The translations under genes and the position numbers were made by a program. This document shows positions 32,601 to 35,662 of a stretch of 64,000 bases of DNA, piece after piece. Under the pieces are notes generated by a model, which saw only the letters and a program-made list of their open reading frames with translations, was not told the DNA's origin and did not search any database. Numbering within the stretch: the stretch's first letter is position 1; each line of letters begins with the position of its first letter. This DNA comes from Bradyrhizobium zhengyangense (GTDB lineage Bacteria; Pseudomonadota; Alphaproteobacteria; Rhizobiales; Xanthobacteraceae): NCBI RefSeq assembly GCF_022012435.1, contig NZ_JAKLUA010000001.1, forward strand, positions 1,550,001 through 1,614,000, written 5' to 3'.

Positions 32601-33499
32601 CTCGCCGTGACGAGCCTGGCGTCGCTGCCGACCTCGATGCCGTTGCCGGCGGTGACGGTGATGTTGCTCGGTGTCGTCGTCTTGCTGCGCGCCGTCAGGC
32701 GGCCATTGACCGTCGCCTTGTTGACGGCGCCGATATGGATCGAGCCGTTGCTGACGGTGATGGCGCTGGCGCTGTGCAGGCCCTTCGAATTGACCGAGGC
32801 TGCGAACTTCGCGGCATGATCGAGATTGGCGATGTCGCGCTGGCTGGCGCCGCCGACAAGAACGTTCTGCCCGGTCAGGCGAACGCCGTCGACGGCATTG
32901 ATCCGGCCGTAGATCCTGACATTGCCGTCAGGCGAGACCGGGAACGAGCCCGCCATCAAATTGCCCACCGCCGTGCCGTTGATCGCTCCGCCCGGGCCGA
33001 TCAGGCTGTCGGTGAACTCGCGCGTCGGCGTCGAGACGTTGAGGCTGCCGACATTCACCGTGCCGCTGCGGCCGACGACAAAGCCCTTGGGATCGGCGAA
33101 GTAGACGTTACCCCCGATCGCCCCGTTCATGTAGGAGTTCAGCGTGCCGTTGACATAGACAGGCGCGTCGCGGACGACGTTGACGAGGTTTTGCGTACCC
33201 CTAGGCAGCTGCAGATTGACGGTGTTGCCCTGCCCGACGTTGAACTGCGAGAACGAGTTGAAGGCGTTCGCACCCGCCACCGTCGAGGTCGTGACGTTGG
33301 TGACGCTGCCGGACGTGTGCAAGGCGGTCCCGGTGCGTCCGTCCGGGACGATGACGTTCGCCGTCTGCGCCTGGAGACGGACGCTGAACACCGGCAGGAA
33401 GACCATCTGCATCGCGCAAAGCAGCGACATCGAACGGAAGCGTGCAAGGCCTTGCAGCATCCGTTCGTTGTTGGCTCGCCTCGCAGACGGTCCGCGCAT
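8645..33499 (-). CDS. Giant two-partner-secretion exoprotein (TpsA, filamentous-haemagglutinin/LktA-like adhesin)
   Basis: An uninterrupted frame of 8,284 residues, far larger than typical TpsA proteins. An extended signal peptide spans residues 1-45 (cut near RLQA). The TPS secretion domain is at about 46-230, with NAFNSFSQFNVGQGN, QNLVNVV and FADPKGFVVG (the FxxPxG motif of LktA-type filamentous adhesins). By eye the body has five zones. Zone A (about 366-1483) has repeats carrying an xSNxxIxxYxxAL element. Zone B (1483-4170) has alanine/valine-rich beta-helix-like repeats with TAYI motifs. Zone C (4170-5210) is irregular. Zone D (5213-6760) has 15-residue helical-looking ladders. Zone E (6760-8284) has 115-residue tandem repeats, then a basic C-terminus. 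It lies between a small exported protein and tpsB in one operon. The start follows AGAGGA. A surface-filament or adhesin role is inferred; no ligand is known. Confidence 0.92.
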   Translation of the reverse strand: MRGPSARRANNERMLQGLARFRSMSLLCAMQMVFLPVFSVRLQAQTANVIVPDGRTGTALHTSGSVTNVTTSTVAGANAFNSFSQFNVGQGNTVNLQLPRGTQNLVNVVRDAPVYVNGTLNSYMNGAIGGNVYFADPKGFVVGRSGTVNVGSLNVSTPTREFTDSLIGPGGAINGTAVGNLMAGSFPVSPDGNVRIYGRINAVDGVRLTGQNVLVGGASQRDIANLDHAAKFAASVNSKGLHSASAITVSNGSIHIGAVNKATVNGRLTARSKTTTPSNITVTAGNGIEVGSDARLVTASRTGDAGNITLKTQGDLTVKSGAKINASSVKGNGGVVDLSADGKFDVGDKVKINLAAPNGKQGTLVLDPVDIVIGGAGDANVNMSNATVAAAIAALNGTGTFTLLASNSITIEQHGRVDAGASGVNVTLSAPTLTLLAGSYVRGDTVLLNSGANGTINVNAAANGGAQLVSNTALQFVAAHLMLTSTATAFVGDGTGSGNRSGSGFISNATIARYAAAMNGAGDLTVSAATSITVDATGIVDTREISNGLSTASSLGVTLKAPTIIVQDGGQILTKAVNDSNSAFTTGDITLDATSVLTGTVSLAGTLAGGVTTLRAGASVTLGTTAVIDTRIRDSNGFAAANSQNVVLNAPSITASQGSQILAGAVNADSTTTYVGGNVRFDATSSSSGVVAANGAIVGDNVDLWAGSTVNVGPQATIAASVPLGTAAITLQAPSISVAAGAAFSAPGVYGGDPVAGAVVNYNLQSAFSVNDSATNATVQQYVAALNGSGKMTLSSTVSLAVGSAGAITGGNVDVALSAPSITLSGGSSVSGNAVSLLAGSDLNIDASRTGDAQISSVTPLHLSALTLNLTNSAAAVVVGDPSADAAVNLTNSTIANYLAAGPIGTLKISGASSIAVDASGIIDLRHQSGGVTNGVSANIVLAAPTISIATGASIRSDVANTSSTFYTAGDITLTSSNITVGAGTLNGGVVTFNDGQSAIYVGPSGDTNAGNAGFLSNAQIASYLAALGGSSTYRLSASTSISIDSGAVIAGGNSRNLTFSAPTLSFAANSTVSGNTVLLNAGSAGVININAASSTGAQISAQTPLQVTASQINLTSAAAMFVGDASTSTNNSAAGFISNTTVARYVTAMHGIGTLQLSASSSIAVDGTGVVDGTQMSNNVSTGNSVNLLLTAPSITVAALGKVTALAVNSGTSYTSGTVTLNAAGSGSGLVSVGGTVKGGTVLLSSNLITVANGATLSAGPGGTVIFAFDEDLTVNNTSGSNGTGGILSNNVITNYVGAMSAGTFALSAGTHGLTLASTASITAGNGIAVALSGASLNVVTGASINAVTVGFGFNEDNIVIAASNPNTPNYAFVSNSQIAALILASANATKLTISANKEVDVAASGIIDTRFLNAQSHSTHNALGIELDAPIIKVATGAQILARAINSGGSTFTDGDVTLSAAWSTSLIAGLASSTTSITVDAATITGGNMTIAANSSASSNFTSNAFGYLATIGILLAGLGVNGGYVAGESNATVAINSHANISGSGNVAITATGSETAADPVIAISAISPFGASAVVGSVKANVSVTIADQATVAAGGSLRIAAANDAILDVSALTITTAGQFVTTAAVGLADIQTQAVVNSGANISAGAGGISVTARNSNSFSTSATAFAFNPTSGSGGVGGVVAVSNVSSVATAILGANVGSLGVAAAGPVQVSAFSDTSKNAVSASVTLGQPALVGGIVSGVAGLGKVSAGVIGALMSPLVSIEFPLKVAGSLSLATSNQSANAEITATGGGSGPAIYSSGDVSVVSRLVDDRIRNNSSSSVTVSNPSKPEAATIAAAVAYGTYTNNSNAYVGQGVIITASRIAVSADTQLPNTNTWGQWDGLNETLSHLNANFGVVNNIVTTYADATASGGSSASVSGSFGYFGNTDNTTAWIASGATLTSNKTTTGSWSTQVADGSQNGLTANFASNITVAATATNNSINIGGVFGPLVLLPGADSGGVAAGGSLNLIISTSNTNAGVSNGVTLSAKDIAVTAITTDLMFAIAPSSGSSSGSIALNGLTSLGFINNETHASISSGATVTAPTINVEAYQNISVLSLAGAIQLSTTSGVGLAVAYLTANTDTAAYIGDNHSDVRTFSGDDSGAMSADGGNITSSALTVLAATAGRLTVASVAVVESDPFAQVGSVTKAKSILSGSTGVFGTSVASQLNRAAAAAASKSGKSPSFSIDIAGSSAVSQTAIDTTAFISGVTINQGNPYAAAAAPFVQVQALNYTILDNGSGAAALNLAGGSNPSAAVDGTIAVAMSQNSTTAFIANTTLGDEASASVTALTGGSETVVALGLTATRTGIAASVAASVALISDSTTAYIDNSNMTGVAAGTSNALNVNAYQTSNIAIGGGSLYVSGSSSNSSGSVGLALTYAEIRDPGGSKAVDAHITNSQVNGFNTLTVIGDEAAVIAAGAASVGLGGNGLAGAIVVDVISPTTTAYISGSTITMSAGGTITVSAESVDSSSLDGALAILVESTNNGQAAHDNCPTSSGSQACVDFSGAALNGGVGAGPGAAIMSVAGIVEAGKNNVGVAIVADAISTTHSAYVTQTLMTATTGNVLVAAEDSSKIQSVAVGFGLSTGQFAGQGGVVVSTIRNDVSAAIGDGNSTPTNTVVNAGNVTVQARDNSAITSTAAVAGASTQGSAGGLSIVYSEISNQLNASVTGAKIVAGSDATVSATSNATISTVAVGVALSSQIGLAGSVATNVMGTNVTASITGGADVLASNNVGVLANNTDGVAVFAGAFAISKGAAGGGGSMVTNSINGSTSAFIGGQTTLVDALGTSSSDTLSVNSGTLTHAFNIGGFSAPTDNIPDLSETQESVKGLAVVASSHQAVVANVAGLAAGSSIAIMINPIVNVMQGTTNAYIDKASIDTRLANSSPATQPFPQIDVAASSFSYSGTFGVGVAVVTGGGGVGGGATIVSTTMARSTYATITNATIGTMIGGAPAVGAVTVKANAEQDASSIALGFNSGSVGLNVFKATTEAYVDGGALNATSLSVHATDSTGIASANGSGAYGSQAAIGAAFLVQVSANKTEAYVGDEFFYRGDSTTGHTTAITLASTGTLDVAASTTDNFKAYSVGGAVSSGTAAIAGMANIEIANNTTIAGLYDTNVQTATGGTVGAISINGTETVDIMEIAGALSIAATGAGVGVGAAANVISFESSTVAEARGSTLKSSGTVSVVGQSTREVQSYAVTAGIGGSAGLAATIGVINVGVNLADGAVFAQQMGQLGGTLDATNSGTNSDQGGNAVASGTAGSPSGAHASSRYDVSGALNGGADGVTAQIDGGSVIANEIDVGATSATSAQMFLLGAGFGKNAGVGAAVGFATVGSNVLASLNPVTAVAPTINVLATVQDASSGSHPGRTIDIQSIAGGGALYFGGDAAVAEGEIGNVVTAQIGGQISGTNAAINVGARDTSSQRAQTEGASVGIAAIGASVTTAQKTSLVTAQVLHGAQITAASLGVNASNAGMLWAYSVAVSGGILSGNGSTAFATDLAHVTTRVGSNAIITTSASSGLTLNATDTPDAEANALGVVAGGAAVGASVATATVSSTVTSEVLGGAALTGNVNVAAYEKVQNGGNAAYTNAIGASGGALLGVQATASLASNNSSVAATIGDNVTLSSGNVTVLAQNTTGQSANATGIAAGGILAVGVVVVNATSSTTTVATIGDNTDASNTGVMQISAIGADNNYAHAISGSGGTFAGNGASANTSDNSTVNAGIGNGNRGAAPSGSDNFISVASLAILATHTDNYTTIADSAQAAVLGASGAASTHSANSVVTAGIGINNTIGVRGTNPGHCDVSDCAPDLTIAANNIFNEVGTGSSANAGAGGGINGVGATSAITLAGVATVNIGKNTHITAGTDTVLNPGNVRMLATSTITGTDRVTLVTGGGIEGAGVSSTLSANVDNNINIGSAAAFDAGALTSPSAATADQVWITSFGTIGAGTYTMSSANTSSNANTYGVAFVAAAAFANTDITTNQNIVVGSSVLTAFDNIDLTAGRSPDGSSPTTMQDDASAISFARGLIAVPDARASSTLTNNTSVTIAAGASVNSGQNIIAGGYAGVVNATATGSGHGYELGFIPASDGHSDPSNNAHAELTVNGALTAGIYNSLLITISCDYSASCLSVAPGGAPFSFSYTNAFDGTTLINSHFDQEVRHTLLAGLSTSGNAFALGQLFASGGTVTLNADHITGSGTVTARGAPTISVNNQSDANLILTGAYIGIAAAGDIFFTGAASGFASGSTATLHANANTSGIATIAINNSYNPPNYDLSVNGPTLLILGDVTNVNGLVTVNNTLGSYGLSANLTGQQVQITVPNGAVAVSANDDSGMYIAGGSPFSEWSSFMVFPGGNPASGAPVGNIAAAVLANTLYPDATSAAALNRDLYGEVGDHPPGNISMILFGNCIMYSGNGNCIQFHDRYTSNWNGAVSQSQNYDFNVNNSDAMQPYITYFQPLTKSTDASLSVSQQYAQANLSGSLASFQIYGSQVAIKASIIDVNGRITAGRQTNYSINLDSSLSAPAVVTTTTTAVGNDNSFGCMFFQTGCATTVTNTSVSGGSISVFEYNYQQAILTNPTVNALMTLVTDQFGAPLATYNAATNQITVANINASSGGGSVLLDGKIISTNQLGNIHVNGGYGSVSINNQTGLDLVVKGVNTGNTAAAAALTSTVTLVDRNITSGNNTSTYVYSPATNAINLYKTANGAPPVTSAGCTAANNCSTTSGSDGYYDPVSGLRFQWVQQASIRRGTLTTDPITHLVTNVIGAYSDWEFTGDVNQPWSYVAANGTLSSTPQGQITTGNSTSLPVFQETITGRVDHYAQTNVQYGNCDGHTCSYFFYQNGSNYADWNYNLADQGTLTLTSSVKADNRFGINFGGNASGTVNIASNGNVIFTGGIVNPNGALSVSSSSQQQLFNTTTGGSISQTSTGSILTQSASFTASGAIGSKATPINATLSNTGSAPGALSAQAGVGGVYLNLGSGATLGQVSSGNSNTGFGDVDITATGDLIAGANAQVTGRNISLISTLGAVGSTSNPLSISANASQQADGSYSGGIVNVVAHGDIGLTQTAASSAYSSDLRVGLIASASGDVLLNVPYGTIRDASGQTASQTLTSAQVAAVSSALHLTALDGANDTALASVIAFSNTVNRDLVAYSVLLQHGTIQAGSAPLNASGIAHLAVGVLSSTDYATFQSLTAAANATIGSDGTLTLTANGISQFRAAAATALGIANPTSAQIQSYANSQYQAFATAIQSYANAQGTYVLASDLASIATYAPTALSAADYVTFQTLTSNGATLGTAGVLTLTAAGVAANASAALGSTAYTAFRTLTSSGNATFSGNTLVLTAAGLSAYASSALGAASPGYIAFQNLTSATNGSVSGGVLTLNATGIAFFTAAAAAALNVASPTAGQVQAYANAQYQAYAQNIQAYANGQYQGYAQTTQTYANTAYQGFKTTIQAYAPTLYLPIATVFGQAYGSNWKTNSQVANYAANSSALLTLNTYGSVVNGVFTLGTGAIGDAAVANYASAGLTSTQYGLFQTLTSAQNSSVSNGVLTLTAAGVAYYASSALGSGSANYTTFQALTANGSTVSTAGVLTLTAAGVAANASAALGSAAYTAFQALTSNTNATVSGNTLVLTSAGLSAYASAALGSASAGYTAFQNLSSAANGSVSNGVLTLTPAGVTFFTAAAAAALHVTSPSQAQVQAYANAQYQAYAQSIQTYANGQYQGYAQTIQIYASAKYQTFAQTIQTYANGQYQGYAGTIQTYATGLYQPLQTATTFNATPAVAFSLLSASGSLQNGTFVLTNSGILSYAKSALSSTNYAQFANLLSNGSLSGGTFQLTANGVSSLAQTALTQDYQNFQTLYTNGSLVNGVWTLTAAGVAAFRQAAATTQNPNPTDAQVQAYANALYQSYAANINGAANVQYQGYLTSISTAASTAYRNFAAELLAQYNQYNPNNPIAITDLLGSTATYTAANAMQFLQTFAFLLPTADRTTFASLMALGQIQNGTFVLNNVASYAQTGLSATNFSAYTALLASGTLSNGVLSLSPAGLNGMAQAQLTPNYQSYVNLTSNGSLQSGNFVFSNAGVFANAQAGVTAAYNSFQQLMTNGSVVNGMFTLSSSGLSAYTPIAAAALGIANPTALQVQTYANQQYQNSLFSSANPIYQSYAQSISSSAQGQYTDLAHKVFVYLQQHDQQGCSGFGGCSGPILAPGQTSATDAQVAQYASQALFGTDLQNYQTLTANGTVANGVLTLNAAGLAPVSAQVLSAPLATAFSSLLSTGSLQGGQFVLSSAAVLQNLQTLATGGSAASGLFQFNTAGILANASTALGSNPLQQLLASGSVQTTTVNGVSTSSFVLSDPGVNYYAAAALTAANYLTFQGLTASANGEVVNGVLTLSAAGIAQFSAATAAALHLGTTAPTAAQVQAYANSQYQGFATTIKTYANSQYQSYGSTFSSYANGQYQPLQQEVLNYAANNLNIVVDLPSGTYRTSFDFSGTCQYNNCSAPAPITNAVLADWAQQAHSGANVNNPFGNGFGTISTADYNSFTAMLGQGTVQNGTLTLNSAALQSYYSNPASTSSILNQSYQVFQAIVGAGNSTIQNGTLTLTSAGITNVAAAAAAFLGYNPTNAQVQAFAAQSYVSDLASIQGYAATQYQSYATSISTYGNTQYQGLVQTIQNYASTQYQANVTTIQAYGNSQYQALTVNGTPQVSTGILSLVANSVYSTGQIVSTLSNAALLPSAGTVGTNVTASVVGRNVTLNAGNSVGSTAPSVSIGLTDLKDGTITTTQQAALSVATTPGSITFSATVSNQVLAGIDLAHLPAGVTVNGNTLSGLTLGNLPSGVTVNDLNSVELAQTAPLYVNASGTFNATAGTALYVQAAASEGHPVASLTVGQITAGGDVTLLAPQSILAATNSSGVALYANQVVINPVNGAIGNLTMAATNAIGSAANAFTYQINGKLVSAQAGTDAYLTATGGDAIFGKVFATNTVSLTATNGNIDSYLAGVTMAANNIILNASGDVGTQNTPFTVQVGATGLLSGTIAGSGFFYSPTLATQNPVSLNVGNLTAANGLTLISDAGISFGGAAGSSQGSVTVCSGPCLTGSTAVGGSITMSANASILTGQSISLTAPGDIVLGELISTASPSSTATVITVNSTGGTITANGDGHTNLTATAANAEASLAANSVGTSSQRLSVNASLLTATASTAGIYLSSVADLDAVELSATHGSVDIVSSGKLTLDNVLAGTAIGASGTITAKTLTHTGDVVIGTATSRGDMMVDSAGALRFTQLGTTAGAIGLTAYSAVNGGTLDAAAGLGVTSTTDSITLASASSGGSQSIRANQNVTFNSLTATGITGDVGNITVVASNGFVLAQTVPVNGTATLGSVVANGSASLTAGTTNTGRVLTTTTGSASITGAGLVDWTSLTAAITLGVTSTADSITLASASSGGSQSIQANQNVTFNSLTATGITGDAGNITVVASNGFVLAQTVPVNGTATLGSVVANGSASLTAGTTNTGRVLTTTTGSASITGAGLVDWTSLTAATTLGVTSTADSITLASASSGGSQSIRANQNVTFNSLTATGITGDAGNINVTADNGFVLAQTVTSGGATTQGSVVANGSASLTSGTTNTGRVLTTATGSASITGAGLVDWTSLTAATTLGVTSTADSITLASASSGGSQTIHASHNVTFNRLIATGITGDAGNINVTVDSGFILAQTVTSGGVTTQGSVAANGSAALVAGTTITGNTLAATTGSGLLTAGGPINWNGLNVGTTLGATASQGSITVETAQSGGTQTIHAHDAVRFNALTATGITGDGGNINVTADNGFILAQTVTAGGAVTQGSVAAHGSATLIAALSNTGHNLTTTTGDAILRGTVVRWDNLNVGGSLGISATSGGINLGTAVSGGTQTLHAVTDIVFNQLTTTGIPGDAGDINLTSDTGALRGGSISANGDTHFDTAGPIALDRIRGSTIKLSSRGDLTIGFVSVVRELDLAANTINVKGEQIRSTPPIPLIMNVTGYNGGTATSANISLDPGSIMINQFKVVDANFLTDARAVSILNGYVPGQLILTTATERVLLNNRSPAPTNWPSLQLYQPGGVFTMSQVANANVSNAYVVFYSGDMSATVTNYGATHTCCTDYTGASMMRNIAVDGEGHESIDTWLAQKSVGTFYQLGLSGHARLDALLSPRPVETIGSGPAVNIEGLSDMRKLRRHGQRTGRPGWKDAAAGVVTKPATSRLAEAW
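9652..11460 (-). repeat. 345-bp tandem repeats in TpsA zone E
   Basis: Units begin near 9652, 9997, 10342, 10687, 11032 and 11377 (partial), with an exact 345-bp (115-residue) period. For example, the tag TCGCTGACGCCAGCG recurs at 10351, 10696, 11041 and 11386. The units encode DSITLASASSGGSQSI, NVTFNSLTATGITGDAGNI and related strands. Neighbouring units between 10342 and 11385 are near-identical, so they can recombine. The more 3' units of the gene (lower coordinates) are increasingly diverged. Confidence 0.9.
13215..17860 (-). repeat. Zone D: 15-residue ladders alternating with roughly 45-50-residue modules
   Basis: About 1,548 residues inside TpsA that look unlike the flanking beta-helix. 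Roughly 23 modules share the pattern YxxFQxLTxNGSxxxGVLTL followed by AAGxxxYA. Seven times they end in runs of an exact 15-residue (45-bp) unit, such as TYANGQYQGYAQTIQ, for about 26 units in all. The seven runs lie near 17650, 17130, 16256, 15660, 14930, 14090 and 13470. The 15-residue spacing and Ala/Gln/Tyr content suggest right-handed helical (pentadecad) or helical-stack structure, which is inference. Confidence 0.85.
29050..32400 (-). repeat. Zone A degenerate repeats of TpsA (about eight copies)
   Basis: About eight diverged copies of a 100-200 residue module. Each has a short helix-like element such as SNATIARYAAAMNG, SNAQIASYLAALGG or SNTTVARYVTAMHG. After it comes LxLSAxxSIxVDAxGxVD, then beta-strand-rich turns ending in stretches such as AFVGD. 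Copy number was counted by eye from the translation; limits are approximate. Confidence 0.75.
32812..33364 (-). other. TPS (haemagglutination-activity) secretion domain of the giant TpsA
   Basis: Residues about 46-230 of the giant exoprotein. The order of motifs (VIVPDGRTGT, NAFNSFSQFNVGQGN, LPRGTQNLVNVV, FADPKGFVVGRSGTVNVGSL) matches the N-terminal beta-helix recognised by TpsB POTRA domains. The usual NPNG/NPNL signatures are replaced by ADPKG, as in the FxxPxG adhesin group. The boundaries are approximate. Confidence 0.85.
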
Positions 33500-33569
33500 T
33501 TCAGATCCTCTTCATCGGCATTTGCGCCGATCCACAACCGGGTGGAGAACGACGTGAGAAAGTTCGGGA

Positions 33570-34331
33570 TCAGAACTGGCCGGGCGGAAGCTTGAAGACA
33601 TCAGGGCTCTTGGCGTCGGCAACGTAGAACAGCAGCAGGCTCGTCGGCGTGAGCACGCGCTGGTTGTTCTCCTTGTTCTCGAACGTGCCCTGGAGCAGCA
33701 GGATCACCGAGCGATCCTTGGAATCGCTGCCGCGGAACATCACGATGCCGCCGTTGACCGGCATGTTGACCGCGATGGAATCGGGCTTGAAGCCCTCGCT
33801 GAGGAAATGAGCGCGCAGGATGTTGGCGTTGGAGAACAGCTTCTCCGGCGTCATGGCCGCATCGGTCGACTTGGACCAGACCGCGCCGACCTGGATCAGC
33901 GACTTCGACTTGTAGCCGAACACGTAGGAGAGCTCGGCGGTGCCGCCGTTCTGCAACAGATCCGGAACGGACATCAGCACGCTGTGGGTCAGCTCGGACG
34001 GATTGTCCTGGGCCTTGATGGCGTCGGCCTTCGGGTTGAAGTCCTTGGTTATCGCCGCGCGCACGTCGGCCTCGTTCATGCCGAACTTGGCGGAGCGGAA
34101 ACCGTCGATCGCCTTGGTCTTGTCGTCGGCGGTGGCGCCCTCGCTCGGGGCTGGCTGTACGGCGGCGCCAGGGGCGGCTGCGGCCGGCGGCGCACCTGCC
34201 GCGACCGCCTTCGGCGCGGCCGCGGCCTTTTGCTTGGCAGCCGCGCCTTGAGCCCCCTGGGCCATCAGCGGCCCGGCCGCAACAGTGGTGAAAAGGCCAA
34301 CCAGGGCCGGCACGAGATAGATTTTGCGCAT
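33570..34331 (-). CDS. Exported protein of unknown function, first gene of the TPS operon
   Basis: A 253-residue protein starting MRKIYLVPALVGLFTTVAAG, a clear signal peptide cut near LMAQ. An alanine/proline/lysine-rich linker occupies residues about 25-68. It is followed by a globular domain opening FRSAKFGMNEADVRAAITKDF and containing PDLLQNGGTAELSYVFGYK. I do not recognise a named family. The ATG at 34331 follows GAAGG and begins the signal peptide; a longer upstream frame was rejected. It ends 70 bases before tpsA on the same strand, so it is probably co-transcribed and may act as a periplasmic accessory factor for secretion. That role is inferred from position only. Confidence 0.75.
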   Translation of the reverse strand: MRKIYLVPALVGLFTTVAAGPLMAQGAQGAAAKQKAAAAPKAVAAGAPPAAAAPGAAVQPAPSEGATADDKTKAIDGFRSAKFGMNEADVRAAITKDFNPKADAIKAQDNPSELTHSVLMSVPDLLQNGGTAELSYVFGYKSKSLIQVGAVWSKSTDAAMTPEKLFSNANILRAHFLSEGFKPDSIAVNMPVNGGIVMFRGSDSKDRSVILLLQGTFENKENNQRVLTPTSLLLFYVADAKSPDVFKLPPGQF

Positions 34332-34618
34332 CGTAGACCTTCGAAAACAAACCTGAAACAACGGCTCAAAAATCGGCAGTTCGCTCAATCGGTTTTCCCG
34401 AAACACCGCCTCGTCAGGAAGGGAGATGTTGCAATGCCAGAAGGCCTTGCAAAGCATCACGGACCGGACTTCGATCGAGCCAGCGATTTGCGTAGCAATA
34501 CGGTATCGGGCTGCCCGTGGCTGCGAATGAACATTCACACGCGCATTTTTTCATCAATTGTGGTTGTTGTCCTTTCGCGTTATGCACATCGCCAGGGACA
34601 ACTTTTGCGAAACATTTC
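34332..34618. other. Divergent intergenic region
   Basis: 287 bases between the TPS operon (minus) and the binding-protein/kinase pair (plus). It must hold promoters for both directions. I see no clear palindrome, riboswitch or hairpin, and no convincing -35/-10 pair. Confidence 0.4.
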
Positions 34619-35662
34619 ATGACTGTGCGGCCTGCTCCTGCCTGTGTCGTGGCGGCGGTCGCCCGCCGCGATTTCATCCGGCTTGCGGGCGCAACTGCCG
34701 CAGGTTTTTTTGCGCTCGGCGCAACGCCGGATCGCATGCGAATCGTCGCCTCGATCACGGTCCTGCCGCTCGACGACGAGCTGACCAAACGCAACATGAG
34801 CGAGAGCTCGACCTCACGCCTCGGTGCGTTGATCGCAGGCTTGCGACAGCGCGGCTGGGTCGAAGGGGTCAATTATCGTTTCGAGGTCCGTTCGAGCTTC
34901 GGCGGCCCGGACAAGATGAGAACCGCAGTGCAGGAGCTCGTCGACCTCAAGCCGGACGTTATCCTGACCGGCTCGACCGTCGAGACCGCGGCCGTCATGG
35001 CGGCCACCACCACGATCCCGATCGTGTTCGCGACCTCCAACGATCCCGTCGGCAATGGCTTCGTTCAAAGCCTCGCCCACCCCGGCGGCAATGTCACGGG
35101 CTTCACCAGCGGCGCCCCCGAGATGGGCGGCAAATGGCTTCAGCTGATCAAGGAGGCGGTGCCTGACATCCAGCGCATCGGCGTCCTGTTCAATCCGGCG
35201 AGCACGCCGCGCGCCGGGCGCTATTATCTCGATTCGCTCGAGCAGGAGGCGGCGACATCGGACGTCAAGGTGGATCTTGCGCCCATCGGCACGGCAGCGG
35301 AAATCGACGGCGCGATCGCGCGCTTCGCCGAGCCTCCGAAGGCAGCCATGATCTCGCTCGTTGACAGCTTCCTGGTGGTCAATCGGCAAGCCATCGTCGC
35401 GACGACGGCGAAGTATCGCGTGCCCATGATCTATCCGTTCCACTACTTCATGGATGCCGGCGGGTTGATGAGCTACGGGCCGACGCTGGAGGTGCGCTCG
35501 GCCGACTACGTCGACCTCATCCTGCGCGGCACCAAGGCCGGCGACCTGCCGGTGCAGTCGCCGCGCAAATACGAGCTGTTGATCAACCGCACCGTCGCGA
35601 GCGCGCTCGGATTGAAGATCCCGTATACGCTGCTGGCGCGCGCCGACGAGATTCGCGAGTGA
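34619..35662 (+). CDS. ABC-type periplasmic substrate-binding protein (PF04392 family), probable sensor partner
   Basis: A 347-residue binding protein of the ABC_sub_bind type. A twin-arginine-like signal RRDFIRLAGATAAGFFALGA lies at about 17-36. The family blocks follow: GWVEGVNYRFE, LVDLKPDVILTGST, IPIVFATSNDPVGNGFV, SLAHPGGNVTGFT and a C-terminal YELLINRTVASALGL. No permease or ATPase gene is adjacent. Its TGA overlaps the GTG start of the hybrid kinase, so it is translationally coupled to a sensor and probably presents a ligand to it. The ATG at 34619 has only a weak ribosome site. The ligand is unknown. Confidence 0.85.
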   Translation: MTVRPAPACVVAAVARRDFIRLAGATAAGFFALGATPDRMRIVASITVLPLDDELTKRNMSESSTSRLGALIAGLRQRGWVEGVNYRFEVRSSFGGPDKMRTAVQELVDLKPDVILTGSTVETAAVMAATTTIPIVFATSNDPVGNGFVQSLAHPGGNVTGFTSGAPEMGGKWLQLIKEAVPDIQRIGVLFNPASTPRAGRYYLDSLEQEAATSDVKVDLAPIGTAAEIDGAIARFAEPPKAAMISLVDSFLVVNRQAIVATTAKYRVPMIYPFHYFMDAGGLMSYGPTLEVRSADYVDLILRGTKAGDLPVQSPRKYELLINRTVASALGLKIPYTLLARADEIRE

